From Planctomycetota bacterium (GTDB lineage Bacteria > Planctomycetota > PLA2 > JAEUHO01): 64,000 bases of DNA. Of this stretch, positions 41,988-51,218 are shown piece by piece (positions within the stretch are counted from its first letter, which is position 1; each line of letters begins with the position of its first letter). The position numbers were made by a program, and so were the translations under genes. The notes beneath the pieces are model-generated. The model was not told the DNA's origin and ran no database searches. It worked only from the letters and a program-made list of their open reading frames with translations. The DNA is taken from positions 1 through 64,000 of the forward strand of contig JACKGW010000008.1 of NCBI GenBank assembly GCA_020631815.1. The letters are read 5' to 3'.

Positions 41988-43397
41988 CTACGTGTTGAGG
42001 ATGTGGATGGCCTTCTTGTGGACAGCCTCGGCGGCTTCCATGAGGGACTCGGGCCACGTCGGGTGGGCGTGCACGGTGAGGGCGACGTCCTCGGTGGTGG
42101 CGCCCATCTCGATGGCCAGGGCGGCCTCGGCCACGAGGTCGCTGGCCTGGTAGCCCACGGCCGCGAGGCCGAGCAGCTCGTCGGTCTCGGGGTCGGCGAT
42201 CATCTTCACGAAGCCCTCGCTGGCGCCGACGGACAGCGCGCGGCCGAGCGCGGTGAAGGGGAACTTGCCCACCTTGACCTTGCGGCCCTGGGCGGCGGCC
42301 TCGTGCTCCTGCAGGCCGACGGTGCCGACCTCGGGGTACGTGAAGACGGCGGCCGGCATGGCCCGCACGTCGTAGATCGACTTCTCACCCGCTGCGTGCT
42401 CGGCCGCGACGATGCCCTCCTTGGAGGCCTTGTGGGCAAGCCAGGGCAGGCCGGCCACGTCGCCGATGGCGTAGATGTGGGGCACGTTGGTCTGGCGGCT
42501 GGCGTTCACGGTGAAGTGGCCCGTCTTGTCGATGGCGAGACCGGCCTTCGCGGCGTTGACGCGATCGCTGTTGGGCTTGAAGCCGATGGCCACGAGCACG
42601 ATCTCGCTCTCGATGGCGAGCTCCTTGCCCTTGCCGTCCTTCGCCTTGACGATCAGCGTGCCGTCCTTCTTGGTCTCGATGCCGGTGGCACCGGTCTGCT
42701 TGTGGATCTTGCCGCCGGCCTTCTGGATGGAGCGCTCGACGACCTTGACGCACTCGGGGTCGACGCCCGGGAGGAGCGAGTCGGTCAGCTCGATCACGGT
42801 GAGGTGGGCGCCGAGGCGCTGGAACACGGTGCCCAGCTCGAGGCCGATCACGCCGCCGCCGATGACGGTGAAGCTCTTGGGCACCCGGTCGATGTCCAGG
42901 GCCTCGCGGTAGGTCATGACGTTCCCGCCGATGGGCAGGAAGGGGAGCGTGGCGGCGCGAGCGCCCGTGGCCACGATGCACTTCTCGAAGCGCACCGTGC
43001 GCTTGGCCCCTTCGGCATCCGTGACCTCGAGGCTGTTCGGCGAGGCGAACTCGGCGTGGCCGTGGATGGTGGTGACGCCGTTCTTCGAGAGCAGGAAGCC
43101 CACGCCCGTCGTCAGGCGGTTGACGATGGCGCTCTTCCACTCCTGGAGCTTCTTGCCGTCGACGGAGACGTCGCCCACGGTGAGGCCCATCGTGTCGGCG
43201 TGGCGGATCTTGTCCACGAGGCCGCTTGCGTAGATGAGGCTCTTGGACGGGATGCAGCCGACGTTGAGGCAGACGCCACCGATCTTGTCCTCTTCGATGA
43301 TCGCGGTCTTGAGCCCGCACTGCGCGGCACGGATCGCGGCGACGTAGCCGCCCGGCCCACTGCCGATCACGACCAGCTGGAAGGAATCTTCGGCCAT
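41988..43397 (-). CDS. lpdA: dihydrolipoyl dehydrogenase (E3)
   Basis: A 469-residue FAD disulfide oxidoreductase that reoxidises the dihydrolipoyl arm of E2. The FAD fold is VVIGSGPGGYVAAIRAAQ; the redox disulfide is GGVCLNVGCIPSKS; the NAD fold is VIGGGVIGLELGTVFQRLG; the second FAD motif is IYAIGDVAGLPWLAHKA; the C-terminal His-Glu pair is in VHAHPTWPESLMEA. All key residues are present and the length is normal. ATG 43397 has GAGGAGAC upstream. It is the last gene of the five-gene dehydrogenase operon. Confidence 0.96.
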   Translation of the reverse strand: MAEDSFQLVVIGSGPGGYVAAIRAAQCGLKTAIIEEDKIGGVCLNVGCIPSKSLIYASGLVDKIRHADTMGLTVGDVSVDGKKLQEWKSAIVNRLTTGVGFLLSKNGVTTIHGHAEFASPNSLEVTDAEGAKRTVRFEKCIVATGARAATLPFLPIGGNVMTYREALDIDRVPKSFTVIGGGVIGLELGTVFQRLGAHLTVIELTDSLLPGVDPECVKVVERSIQKAGGKIHKQTGATGIETKKDGTLIVKAKDGKGKELAIESEIVLVAIGFKPNSDRVNAAKAGLAIDKTGHFTVNASRQTNVPHIYAIGDVAGLPWLAHKASKEGIVAAEHAAGEKSIYDVRAMPAAVFTYPEVGTVGLQEHEAAAQGRKVKVGKFPFTALGRALSVGASEGFVKMIADPETDELLGLAAVGYQASDLVAEAALAIEMGATTEDVALTVHAHPTWPESLMEAAEAVHKKAIHILNT

Positions 43398-43417
43398 CGC
43401 CGTCTCCTCGCTGCCGG

Positions 43418-44569
43418 TCAGACCGGCAGGTCTTCGTCCAAGCGACGCTGCTGGTCGGCCAGCAAGGCGGGCATCGTGGCCCACACGTCGGTGAAGAGCG
43501 TCGCGCGGTCGACCGGCTCGGCAGCCTCGACCGTGGCGATCGCGTCCGTGATGCGCTTGCCCGACTCGGCGAGGAACGCCTCCTCGCGCGCGTCGTCCCA
43601 GCGGCCCTCGGCCGTGAGCCAGGCACGGTGGCGGAGCAGCGGGTCGCGCTTCTCCCAGATCGCGGCCTCGCTCTCGTCGCGGTACTTGGTGGGGTCGTCG
43701 GACGAGCTGTGGCCGCCCAGGCGGTACGTGAGGCACTCGACGAACGTCGGCCCTTCGCCGCGCCGCGCGCGCTCGACGGCGGCCGCAACGGCCACGTAGC
43801 AGGCCAGCACGTCGTTGCCGTCCACGCGCACGCCCGGCATGCCATAGGCCTCGGCCTTGACCGCCAACGTCTCGCTGGCCGTCTGCATGGACAGCGGAAC
43901 CGAGATGGCCCACTGGTTGTTCTGGCAGACGAACACGACCGGCGCCTTCCACACGCCCGCGAAGTTGAGCGCCGCGTGGAAGTCGTTCTCGCTGGTGGCA
44001 CCGTCGCCCATCCACGCGCCGGCGACGTGCTGGCCCTCGCCGCGCACCTGCATGGCGCGCGCCGCGCCCACGGCCTGGCTGACCTGCGTCGCGATGGGGG
44101 AGCTGAGCGACACGTAGCGGGCGCCGCGGTCGCTGTAGTGGCAGGGCATCTGGCGGCCGTGCGTGGGGTCGGCCCCGTTGCCGAAGCACTGCGCGATGTA
44201 GTGCTCGAGCGCCATGCCGCGCCAGAGCGCCACCGCGCCCTCGCGAAGGGCGGGGAACAGCCAGTCCTCCGGCGCGAAGGCTGCGCCGCTGCCAAGCGTC
44301 GCGCCTTCCTGGCCCTTCGCCGTGCCGTAGAAGCCGATGCGGCCCTGGCGCTGGAGGTTGAGCATGCGCTGGTCGAGCGCGCGCTGGAACAGCATGGCCT
44401 CCAGGAAGCGCTCGGGCAGCCCTTCGGGCAGCTCCGGCACCTGCGCCACGGCCTTGCCGTCCTCGTCCACGAGCTGGAAGAGGCCGAGCGGCCCGACCGC
44501 GTACGGGTCGGGCGCGGCAGCGCGGCGCTTGGCGGCCGGAGCCTTGGCGGAGGCCTTGCGAGCGGCCAA
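43418..44569 (-). CDS. 2-oxo-acid dehydrogenase E1 alpha subunit, paralogue 1
   Basis: A 383-residue TPP-dependent E1 alpha of the pyruvate/branched-chain type. The TPP motif GDGATSENDFHAALNFA carries the expected GDG...N. Other marks are RQGRIGFYGTAKGQEGATLG, HYSDRGARYVSLSSPIATQ, VCQNNQWAISVPLSMQTAS, and the phosphorylation-loop-like GHSSSDDPTKYRDES. The N-terminus has a Lys/Ala-rich extension (AARKASAKAPAAKRRAAAPD). The TTG at 44569 begins four bases after the E2 stop, with AAGGGGTG as a possible ribosome site. It is clearly paralogous to the E1 alpha at 46968-48092. Confidence 0.9.
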   Translation of the reverse strand: MAARKASAKAPAAKRRAAAPDPYAVGPLGLFQLVDEDGKAVAQVPELPEGLPERFLEAMLFQRALDQRMLNLQRQGRIGFYGTAKGQEGATLGSGAAFAPEDWLFPALREGAVALWRGMALEHYIAQCFGNGADPTHGRQMPCHYSDRGARYVSLSSPIATQVSQAVGAARAMQVRGEGQHVAGAWMGDGATSENDFHAALNFAGVWKAPVVFVCQNNQWAISVPLSMQTASETLAVKAEAYGMPGVRVDGNDVLACYVAVAAAVERARRGEGPTFVECLTYRLGGHSSSDDPTKYRDESEAAIWEKRDPLLRHRAWLTAEGRWDDAREEAFLAESGKRITDAIATVEAAEPVDRATLFTDVWATMPALLADQQRRLDEDLPV

Positions 44570-44573
44570 CGGG

Positions 44574-45890
44574 CTACACCCCTTCGACCAGCATCAGGCC
44601 CGGGTTCTCGAGCAGGCGGATCAGCTCGTTCATGAAGTGCGCCGCGGTGGCGCCGTCCACGATGCGGTGGTCCAGCGTGATCGAGAGGTTGGCCATCTTG
44701 CGGATGACGATCTGGCCGTCGCGAACGACCGGGCGGTCCGCGATCTTGTAGACGCCCAGGATGCCCACCTCGGGGTAGTTGAGGATGGGGGTGGCGAGGA
44801 TGCCGCCGATCGAGCCGGCGCTGGTGATCGTGAAGGTGCTGCCCTTCAGGTCCTCGACGCCGATCTTCTTGGCGCGCGCGGCCTCGGTCACGCGCTGCAG
44901 CTCGGAGGCGACCTGCAGCAGGCTCAGGCGGTCGACGTGCTTGACGACCGGGACCGTGAGGCCGTCGTCGGTGTCGGTGGCGATACCGATGTTGATGTCG
45001 CCGCGAATGACGTAGGCCTTGTTCTGGTCGTCGACGAGCGCGTTGACCTGCGGCCACTTGCGGAAGCACGAGACCAGCGCCTTCATGATGAAGGGCAGGA
45101 AGGTCAGCTTGATGCCGTCCGCTTCGGCGCGGCCCTTGGCCTGCTTGCGCAGCTCGGCCAGGTTGGTCATGTCGACTTCGTCGGCGAACGTGAAGTGCGG
45201 CGACATCGTCTTCGACCGCACCATCTGCTCGGCGATCTTGCCGCGCAGGCCGCGCAGCGGGACGACTTCGTCGGCCTTGGCCGCGCCGACGTCGGGCAGC
45301 TCCACCTTGGGCCGCGGCACGTAGCCGGGCGCCGCCGGGGCAGCGGCAGCCGCCGCAGCCGGAGCCGCGGCACCGCCGCCGGCGGCGAAGGCCTCGACAT
45401 CCTCGCGCGTCACGCGGCCGTTCGGACCCGTGCCGGGGACGATGTCCAGGTCGACGCCTCGCTCACGCGCGAGCTTGCGCGTGGCGGGGGCTGCCAGGGT
45501 GCGCTCGCGACGCGGCGCAGCGGCCACCGCCGGTGCGGCGGGGGCGGCTGGCGCGGCAGGAGCCGCCGCCGGTGCGGCAGCGGCAGCCGGGGCGGGTGCA
45601 GCGGCCGGAGCCTCGGCCTTCGGAGCCGCCGCCGGCGCGGCTGCGCCACCCTTGCCGTCGTCGATGACGACCATGATCGATCCCACGGGGATCGTCTGGC
45701 CTTCCTCGGCGCGGATCTCGGCGATGGTCCCGGCCGTCGGCGCGGTGATCTCCACCGTCGCCTTGTCCGTCATCACCTCGACCATGGGCTGGTCGTCGAC
45801 GACCTTGTCGCCGACCTTCACCAACCACTTGACGACCTCGCCCTCGGTGAGGCCTTCGCCGATGTCCGGCAGCTTGAACTCGTAGGCCAT
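44574..45890 (-). CDS. 2-oxo-acid dehydrogenase E2, dihydrolipoamide acyltransferase
   Basis: A 438-residue E2. One N-terminal lipoyl domain with the lipoylated lysine in VMTDKATVEI (K43), then an Ala/Pro-rich flexible linker, a peripheral-subunit-binding domain (PATRKLARERGVDLDIVPGTGPNGRVTREDVEAF), a second Ala-rich linker, and the catalytic core (VPLRGLRGKIAEQMVRSK; DINIGIATDTDDGLTVPVV; active site LDHRIVDGATAA). The single lipoyl domain and the sequence are closest to branched-chain or general E2 enzymes; acyl specificity is not decided. It forms the cubic or icosahedral core that binds E1 and E3. Confidence 0.94.
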   Translation of the reverse strand: MAYEFKLPDIGEGLTEGEVVKWLVKVGDKVVDDQPMVEVMTDKATVEITAPTAGTIAEIRAEEGQTIPVGSIMVVIDDGKGGAAAPAAAPKAEAPAAAPAPAAAAAPAAAPAAPAAPAAPAVAAAPRRERTLAAPATRKLARERGVDLDIVPGTGPNGRVTREDVEAFAAGGGAAAPAAAAAAAPAAPGYVPRPKVELPDVGAAKADEVVPLRGLRGKIAEQMVRSKTMSPHFTFADEVDMTNLAELRKQAKGRAEADGIKLTFLPFIMKALVSCFRKWPQVNALVDDQNKAYVIRGDINIGIATDTDDGLTVPVVKHVDRLSLLQVASELQRVTEAARAKKIGVEDLKGSTFTITSAGSIGGILATPILNYPEVGILGVYKIADRPVVRDGQIVIRKMANLSITLDHRIVDGATAAHFMNELIRLLENPGLMLVEGV

Positions 45891-45903
45891 CGGGCTGCTC
45901 CCT

Positions 45904-46881
45904 CTACGCCCAGCGGGCGGTGAACTCGATCGCGCCCAGCACGCGCTTCTTGTCGGGCTTGTAGACGTGCTCCAGCGCGTACGGGAACGGCGTGTCGAAG
46001 CCGGTCACCCGTGCGATGGGGGCCTCGAGCGAGTCGATGGCCTTCTCGGCGACCGTGGCCGCCACCTCGGACGCGAAGCCGCACGTGCGCGGCGCTTCCT
46101 GCACCACGACGAGGCGACCCGTCTTGCGGACGCTGTCGAGCACGGTGTCGTAGTCCCACGGAAGGATCGAGCGCAGGTCGATCACGTCGCAGGCGACGCC
46201 GTTCTCGGCCGCCGTGCCGGCGGCATCCTCGACGATCGGCACCATGGCGCCCCAGGTGACGACGGTCACGTCGTCGCCCTCGCGCACGCGGCGCGCCTCG
46301 TCGAGCGAGGTCGTGTACCAGCCCTCTTGGACCTCCTGCTTGCCGTGGCGGTAGAGCGCCTTGGGCTCGAGGAAGATCACCGGGTCCTCGTTGAAGATCG
46401 AGGCCAGCAGCATGCCCTTGGCGTCCGCGGGCGTGCTCGGCATCACCACGCGCAAGCCGGGCGTGTGGGCGAAGTACGCCTCGCTGGACTGCGAGTGGTA
46501 GTGGCCGCCGCGGATGCCGCCGCCCGAGGGCGAGCGCACCACCATCGGGCACGTGAACTGGCCGCCCGAGCGGTAGCGCATCTTGGCCATCTCCGACACG
46601 ATCTGGTCGAAGGCGGGGTAGATGAAGTCGAGGAACTGGATCTCGGGGACGGGCTTGAGGCCGTACAGCGCCATGCCGACCGCCGTGCCGATGATGCCGC
46701 ACTCCGACAGCGGAGTGTCCATCACGCGCAGTGCGCCGAACTTGTCGTAGAGGCCGTCGGTGGCGCCGAAGACGCCGCCCTTCTTGCCGATGTCCTCGCC
46801 AAGCATCACGACGTCGGGGTCGCGCTCCATGGCGACGTGCATCGCGTCGTTGATCGCCTGGAGCATCGTCATCTGCGGCAT
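45904..46881 (-). CDS. 2-oxo-acid dehydrogenase E1 beta subunit
   Basis: A 325-residue transketolase-like E1 beta subunit. Visible marks: MLQAINDAMHVAMERDPDVVMLGEDIGKKGGVFGAT, DTPLSECGIIGTAVGMALYGLKPV, EIQFLDFIYPAFDQI, GGIRGGHYHSQSSEAYFAHTPGL and VVMPSTPADAKGML. It pairs with an E1 alpha to form the TPP site. It is the only E1 beta in the cluster, lying between the two E1 alpha genes (with E2), so it must serve one or both. The start ATG 46881 has a GGAAGC-type upstream box, and it ends 13 bases before the E2 start. Confidence 0.95.
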   Translation of the reverse strand: MPQMTMLQAINDAMHVAMERDPDVVMLGEDIGKKGGVFGATDGLYDKFGALRVMDTPLSECGIIGTAVGMALYGLKPVPEIQFLDFIYPAFDQIVSEMAKMRYRSGGQFTCPMVVRSPSGGGIRGGHYHSQSSEAYFAHTPGLRVVMPSTPADAKGMLLASIFNEDPVIFLEPKALYRHGKQEVQEGWYTTSLDEARRVREGDDVTVVTWGAMVPIVEDAAGTAAENGVACDVIDLRSILPWDYDTVLDSVRKTGRLVVVQEAPRTCGFASEVAATVAEKAIDSLEAPIARVTGFDTPFPYALEHVYKPDKKRVLGAIEFTARWA

Positions 46882-46967
46882 GGGGAAGCTCCGCCCGTGG
46901 CGCGCGCGTCAGGAACTCCCGCACCGGCGCGCCGCCCGGCGTGGAAGAGAAGGAAGCAACCCGTGGA

Positions 46968-48092
46968 CTAGAGGGGGAACGCCCCGCCGCCGTCCTCGAT
47001 GGCGCCCGATGCCTTGATCTGGGCGCGCAACGCCTCGCGCTGCTCGATGAGCATCTTGGGCAGCTCGGCGTAGACGTCGTCGAAGACCGTCTCCACGTCG
47101 GGCGCCGGCGTGGACTCGGCGGCCTCGACGGCCGTCGCGATCTCCTTCTGGAGCTCGGCGGCCAGGGCCTCTTCCTCGTCCTTGGACCAGAGGTCCTTGG
47201 CCTCGAGCCACTCGCGGTAGCGGTCGATCGGGTCGCGCTTCTGCCAGGCCTCGAACAGCTCCGGCGGCTGGTAGCGCTTGGGGTCGTCCGACGAGCTGTG
47301 CGGGCCCATGCGGAAGGTGACCGTCTCGATGAGCGTGGGGCCCTCGCCCTTGATCGCGCGATCGCGCGCTTCACGCGCCGCCTCGTACACGGCGAGCACG
47401 TCGTTGCCGTCCACGCGCACGCCGCGCATGCCGTAGGCCACGGCCTTGTCGGCGAACGACACGGAGGCCGTCTGCATCTCCTCGGGCACCGAGATCGCCC
47501 AGTGGTTGTTCTCGCACATGAAGATGCAGGGCGCCTTCCAGACGCCCGCGAAGTTGAGGCCGGCGTGGAAGTCGTTGCTCGACGTGCCGCCGTCACCGAA
47601 CCACGCCCACACGGCGACATCCTTGTCGCCGCGGATCTGCGCGGCGCGCGCCGCGCCGGCGGCCTGGCTGATCTGCGTCCCGATGGGCGAGCTGATGCTG
47701 ACCCAGTTGATCGAGGGGATCGCGAAGTGGTTGGGCATCTGGCGACCCTTGACGAGGTCGGTCGCGTTGCCCCACAGCTGGTCGTACAGCACCTTCAGCG
47801 GCACGCCCTTGAGCAGCGCCAAGCTGTGCGTGCGGTAGGACGGGTACAGCACGTCCTTGTTGCCCATCGCGTAGCCGGTGCCGATCTGGCTGGCTTCCTG
47901 ACCCATGCTGGGAACGAAGAAGCCGATGCGGCCCTGGCGCTGGAGGTTCATGCCGCGCTGGTCGAAGAGCCGCGTGAACAGCATGGCGCGGAAGAGCGCC
48001 TTCAGGTCGTCGTCGCCGAGGCCCTTGGGCGTGCGCCCCTTGGCCTTCCCCTTGGCCTCCATCACCACGTGCATCTCGGTGCCGGTCGCCAT
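46968..48092 (-). CDS. 2-oxo-acid dehydrogenase E1 alpha subunit, paralogue 2
   Basis: A 374-residue E1 alpha subunit and the first gene of the operon. The TPP site is GDGGTSSNDFHAGLNFAG; other marks are RQGRIGFFVPSMGQEASQIG, PNHFAIPSINWVSISSPIGTQ, CENNHWAISVPEEMQTAS and GPHSSSDDPKRYQPPE. It shares many blocks with paralogue 1 but differs in the substrate-facing segments (FVPSMGQEAS versus YGTAKGQEGA; FAIPSIN versus YSDRGAR). ATG 48092 has a strong AAGGAGAC upstream. All catalytic positions are intact, so neither copy is a pseudogene. The two alphas may give the complex two substrate ranges. Confidence 0.92.
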   Translation of the reverse strand: MATGTEMHVVMEAKGKAKGRTPKGLGDDDLKALFRAMLFTRLFDQRGMNLQRQGRIGFFVPSMGQEASQIGTGYAMGNKDVLYPSYRTHSLALLKGVPLKVLYDQLWGNATDLVKGRQMPNHFAIPSINWVSISSPIGTQISQAAGAARAAQIRGDKDVAVWAWFGDGGTSSNDFHAGLNFAGVWKAPCIFMCENNHWAISVPEEMQTASVSFADKAVAYGMRGVRVDGNDVLAVYEAAREARDRAIKGEGPTLIETVTFRMGPHSSSDDPKRYQPPELFEAWQKRDPIDRYREWLEAKDLWSKDEEEALAAELQKEIATAVEAAESTPAPDVETVFDDVYAELPKMLIEQREALRAQIKASGAIEDGGGAFPL

Positions 48093-48242
48093 GGGTCGTC
48101 TCCTTGATGGGCGCGCGGAAGATACCGGGGCGAGTGCAGGGGCTCCAAGCCGACCCAGGGCGTCTGTCGTAAGTAGTTGCAAGATGCAAGTGGATTGTGC
48201 GTGGGCCTGTTGCCCGGTGCAGGCCGCCGTAGCATCGGCGCC

Positions 48243-48785
48243 GTGCTGCCCCGACGGACTCCGAGCCTCCTGGCCCTCGCCCTCCTGGCGCTGCTCGCCC
48301 TCGGCGGCTGCGGGGAGGACGCCACGACGCCCGCCGCGCCCCGCGACGACGGCTGGAGCGACGGTGAAGGTGGGCCTGCGCAGGGCGTGGACCGCGGGGA
48401 GCGGCAGCTCATGGCCCGCCTCCTGCGGTCGCTCGAGGCGGGAGAGGCACCCGGCTCCGCCACGTGGCAGGCGTCGACCGAGGCCCTGGCCGAGCTCCTC
48501 TGGCCGCGCCTGCTCGAGGGCGGCAGCCTCCCGCCGGAGACCGCACGCGCCGTATCCACGCAGGGCTTCGTGCTCACCATCGCTGCCGACATCGCGGCCC
48601 GCCTCGTGCGCGAAGGACGCGACGCGCTCGTGGAGCGCCATCCGGTGGACGTCGAAGTCCACGACCGCGTGCGCGAGACCCTGGCGGCCGGGCCGGACGC
48701 GTGGCGGTCCTTCGTCACCGACGAAGCACCCCATCTCCTGGAGCGCAAGCGCGCCGCGCTCGAGCGCGAGCTGACCGGCCGGTAG
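48243..48785 (+). CDS. hypothetical lipoprotein
   Basis: A 180-residue protein with a signal peptide and lipobox (LLALALLALLALGGC, Cys near residue 20), then an acidic spacer and an alpha-helical body (RQLMARLLRSLEAGEAPG; STEALAELLWPRLLEGG; IAADIAARLVREGRDALVERHP). GTG 48243 was chosen as the start nearest the signal core; no strong ribosome site is visible. It converges with the kinase gene, the two stops lying three bases apart. No family recognised. Confidence 0.65.
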   Translation: MLPRRTPSLLALALLALLALGGCGEDATTPAAPRDDGWSDGEGGPAQGVDRGERQLMARLLRSLEAGEAPGSATWQASTEALAELLWPRLLEGGSLPPETARAVSTQGFVLTIAADIAARLVREGRDALVERHPVDVEVHDRVRETLAAGPDAWRSFVTDEAPHLLERKRAALERELTGR

Positions 48786-48787
48786 CT

Positions 48788-51082
48788 CTACTCGCCGTCG
48801 GCCGGCGGCGTGGCGCGGTGCACCAGGCGGAAGACGAAGCCCGCGCGTCCATCGGCCGCGGTGACGAGCGCGGTGGAGCGTGCGAGGGCTTCGTCGAGCA
48901 AGGCCGTTCGTCCGCCCTTGAGCACCAAGGCCTCCCCGCTGCGGACCAGCTCCCGCTCGCCGCCCAGATGGCCCTCGTGGCCGTACGGCCCGACCAAGGA
49001 CGTGCTCCGTGCGGCGCGCGGTCCGCGGGAAGCGCGCTCCACGCGGGAGCCGTCGGGGGTGGCACCCACACCGGGAATCGCGAGGTCGCTTCCCGGCACC
49101 GCGAGGAGCCCGCGGCCGGCCATGGCTTCCCACTCGGCCGCGGTTGGCAGGTCGAGCGTGAGGCCGTCGACCTCGCTGCGCCACGCGGCATACGAGATGG
49201 CGTCCTCGGGGCGGATGCCCACGACGGGCTCGTCGCGCAGGTCGGCCTTCGCGATCCAGTTGGTGGCGCTGCCCGGCTCGCGCTCGAAGCCCGTGGACGG
49301 CAGGTGGCTCTCGCGTTCTCCCGGCTGGAAGGCGTAGGAGATCCACTCCTCGTAGCGGCCGTAGGTGATCGGGCGCTCCGCCATCAGCACGGGGCTGCCG
49401 TCCACGAGCACCCAGTGCATGCGCTCGGCGAGGCGTTGCGGAAGCTCGGGGAAGGCCAGCTCCACGTCGCCGTCGAGGCGCATGGGGGCGTCGAGCAGGG
49501 GCGGCGAGCGCAGGGCCCACCAGCCCGCAGCGAGCGGCAGGCGTCCGTCGGGCAGCGCCTCGAGAGTGGGCGCCTCGCCCGTCACGAGATCGCGAGGCGG
49601 TGCCGGGGGAAGACCAAGCAGGCGCACGGCGACGGGATCGAGCGCCGTGGCAAGCGCCTTCGCGTCCGGATCCTCCGCCGAGCCCACGCGCTCGACGCGC
49701 AAGGCCAGGTCGTCTGCGAGCAGGCTGCGCAGCGTGTGCGCGAACGCCGGAGCCGGGGCGGGAAGAGGCGCCGTGGCGGCGGTGGTGAGCTCGGCGAGCT
49801 GCGCCTTGGCGTCGGCAACGCGGTAGTCCAGCGCCGCGGGCGGTTGCCGCCCGGCCGCGAAGCCGGCGATGAGTCCGGCGACCAGGCCGCCCACCGCACC
49901 CGCCACGGTCGCGCGATGGCGCCGGGCCCAGCGCACGGCCGTGTCGAGTGCGGCTCCTCGACCGCCCATCTCGCGATGCGCGGCCACGCGCCCGCCTTCG
50001 AGCCAGGCTCGGAGGTCCTGCGCCAGCGCGCGGGCGTTCCCGTAGCGGCGCTCGGGGTCCGCGGCCATCGCCTTGCGGACGATGGCCAGATACGCCGGGC
50101 TCACGTTGGCCGGCAGCGGCGCGTAGCGACCCTCACGGGCGTCCCGGATCAAGTCGTCCATCGTGCGCAGGTCGGGTGCCTCGAGCTGCGCGCGCCGCTG
50201 GGCGTAGCCCTGCGCTTTGGCCGTCTCGCCCGCCGCCTTGGCCTTGGCCTCGGCCTCGTTCAGCGCCTCGACGCGCGCGGCCACCTCACGGCGCTGGTAG
50301 GGGGCGCTGGCCTCGAGCGGCGGCTCGCCCGTGATCGCGTAGCGGAGCAGGGCTCCAAGGCCCCATACGTCCGTACGGGGATCCGTCCGCCCGTAGGCCT
50401 GTTCGGGCGACAGGAAGCGCGGCGTGCCGATGACCTTCCCGGCTTCGGGGTCGGGTTCGTCCAGCGAACGACAGATGCCGAAGTCGATCACGTAGGCGCG
50501 TCGTGTGCGCAGGTCGATGAGCACGTTCTCGGGCTTGAGATCGCGGTGCTGGATGCGCTCGTCCACGTTGGCGACGGCAATGCCCTCGATCACGGGGAGC
50601 AGCACGTCCTCCACGAGCGCAGGCAGGTGGGCCCAGCGGCGGATGCGCGGCCACGTGGAGCCGAGCTTGCCGCGCCGCGCGAGGTCGATGACCTGATCCA
50701 GCGTGACGGGCTCGTACAGCAGCTCCATCGTGAAGTACGGGCGCGTGTCCGTGGCCCAGCCCTGGTCGTACACGGGCATCACGTGCTCGTGGCGGATGCG
50801 CGCTTCGGCCTCGCACTCCTTCAGGAAGCGCTCGCGTAGCGCCTCGGGCAGACCGTCGGCGAGGAGCTTGAGCGCGACGTGGCGGTTGGTCGCCGCGTCG
50901 AAGGCGCGGTAGACGACACCCATGCCACCGCGACCCACGGGCCCGTCGATCCGGTACCGGCCAAGGTGACTTCCGACCTTCAGGTCGCCGGGCTTGGTCG
51001 GGAGGTCGGCCCCGGTTGCACCCAGCACCGCCGACGCACGGTCTCCTGACGTGGAGCGTGCGTTCGCTCGGGTCCATGCCAT
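48788..51082 (-). CDS. Ser/Thr protein kinase fused to FGE/sulfatase-modifying-factor-like domain
   Basis: A 764-residue protein. Residues ~40-340 are a Hanks-type kinase: GRGGMGVVYRA (glycine loop), the Lys in HVALKLL, HRDLKPEN (about 179-186), VIDFGICRS (DFG), SPEQAYGRTDPRTDVWGLG. After a charged linker and one membrane helix (ATVAGAVGGLVAGLIAGFAAG, ~415-437) comes an extracytoplasmic region. Its last ~200 residues resemble the FGE-sulfatase fold (ITYGRYEEWISYAF; EPVVGIRPEDAISYAAWRSEVDG; LDLPTAAEWEAMAGRG; GFVFRLV). The copper-binding cysteines of true FGE are missing, so it is probably a ligand-binding sensor. The kinase residues look active. Such fusions are typical of planctomycetes. Confidence 0.85.
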   Translation of the reverse strand: MAWTRANARSTSGDRASAVLGATGADLPTKPGDLKVGSHLGRYRIDGPVGRGGMGVVYRAFDAATNRHVALKLLADGLPEALRERFLKECEAEARIRHEHVMPVYDQGWATDTRPYFTMELLYEPVTLDQVIDLARRGKLGSTWPRIRRWAHLPALVEDVLLPVIEGIAVANVDERIQHRDLKPENVLIDLRTRRAYVIDFGICRSLDEPDPEAGKVIGTPRFLSPEQAYGRTDPRTDVWGLGALLRYAITGEPPLEASAPYQRREVAARVEALNEAEAKAKAAGETAKAQGYAQRRAQLEAPDLRTMDDLIRDAREGRYAPLPANVSPAYLAIVRKAMAADPERRYGNARALAQDLRAWLEGGRVAAHREMGGRGAALDTAVRWARRHRATVAGAVGGLVAGLIAGFAAGRQPPAALDYRVADAKAQLAELTTAATAPLPAPAPAFAHTLRSLLADDLALRVERVGSAEDPDAKALATALDPVAVRLLGLPPAPPRDLVTGEAPTLEALPDGRLPLAAGWWALRSPPLLDAPMRLDGDVELAFPELPQRLAERMHWVLVDGSPVLMAERPITYGRYEEWISYAFQPGERESHLPSTGFEREPGSATNWIAKADLRDEPVVGIRPEDAISYAAWRSEVDGLTLDLPTAAEWEAMAGRGLLAVPGSDLAIPGVGATPDGSRVERASRGPRAARSTSLVGPYGHEGHLGGERELVRSGEALVLKGGRTALLDEALARSTALVTAADGRAGFVFRLVHRATPPADGE

Positions 51083-51218
51083 GGCGACCAGACTCCCTCG
51101 CTGTAGAGACCCCGTGCCGCCGCGGCCCGCCCCGCGCAGAAGCCTACTCGGACAAAGCGTTGGCCGCGACCCGTGCGAAGCGTCCTGGGCCGGAGCGCGG
51201 CCGGGTAGGGTCGATGCC

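Noticed and set aside
43418..44569. E1 alpha paralogue 1 as a pseudogene
   Set aside because: The frame is intact, the TPP motif and phosphorylation loop are kept, and the spacing to E2 and E3 is operon-like.
42385..45069. An 894-codon minus-strand frame across E2, E1 alpha and E3
   Set aside because: It is a shifted frame of three well-supported genes, Arg/Pro/Ala-rich, with no motifs.
48788..51082. Active formylglycine-generating enzyme in the kinase's C-terminal domain
   Set aside because: The fold-type segments are there but the active-site cysteines are absent, so a sensor or binding role is more likely.
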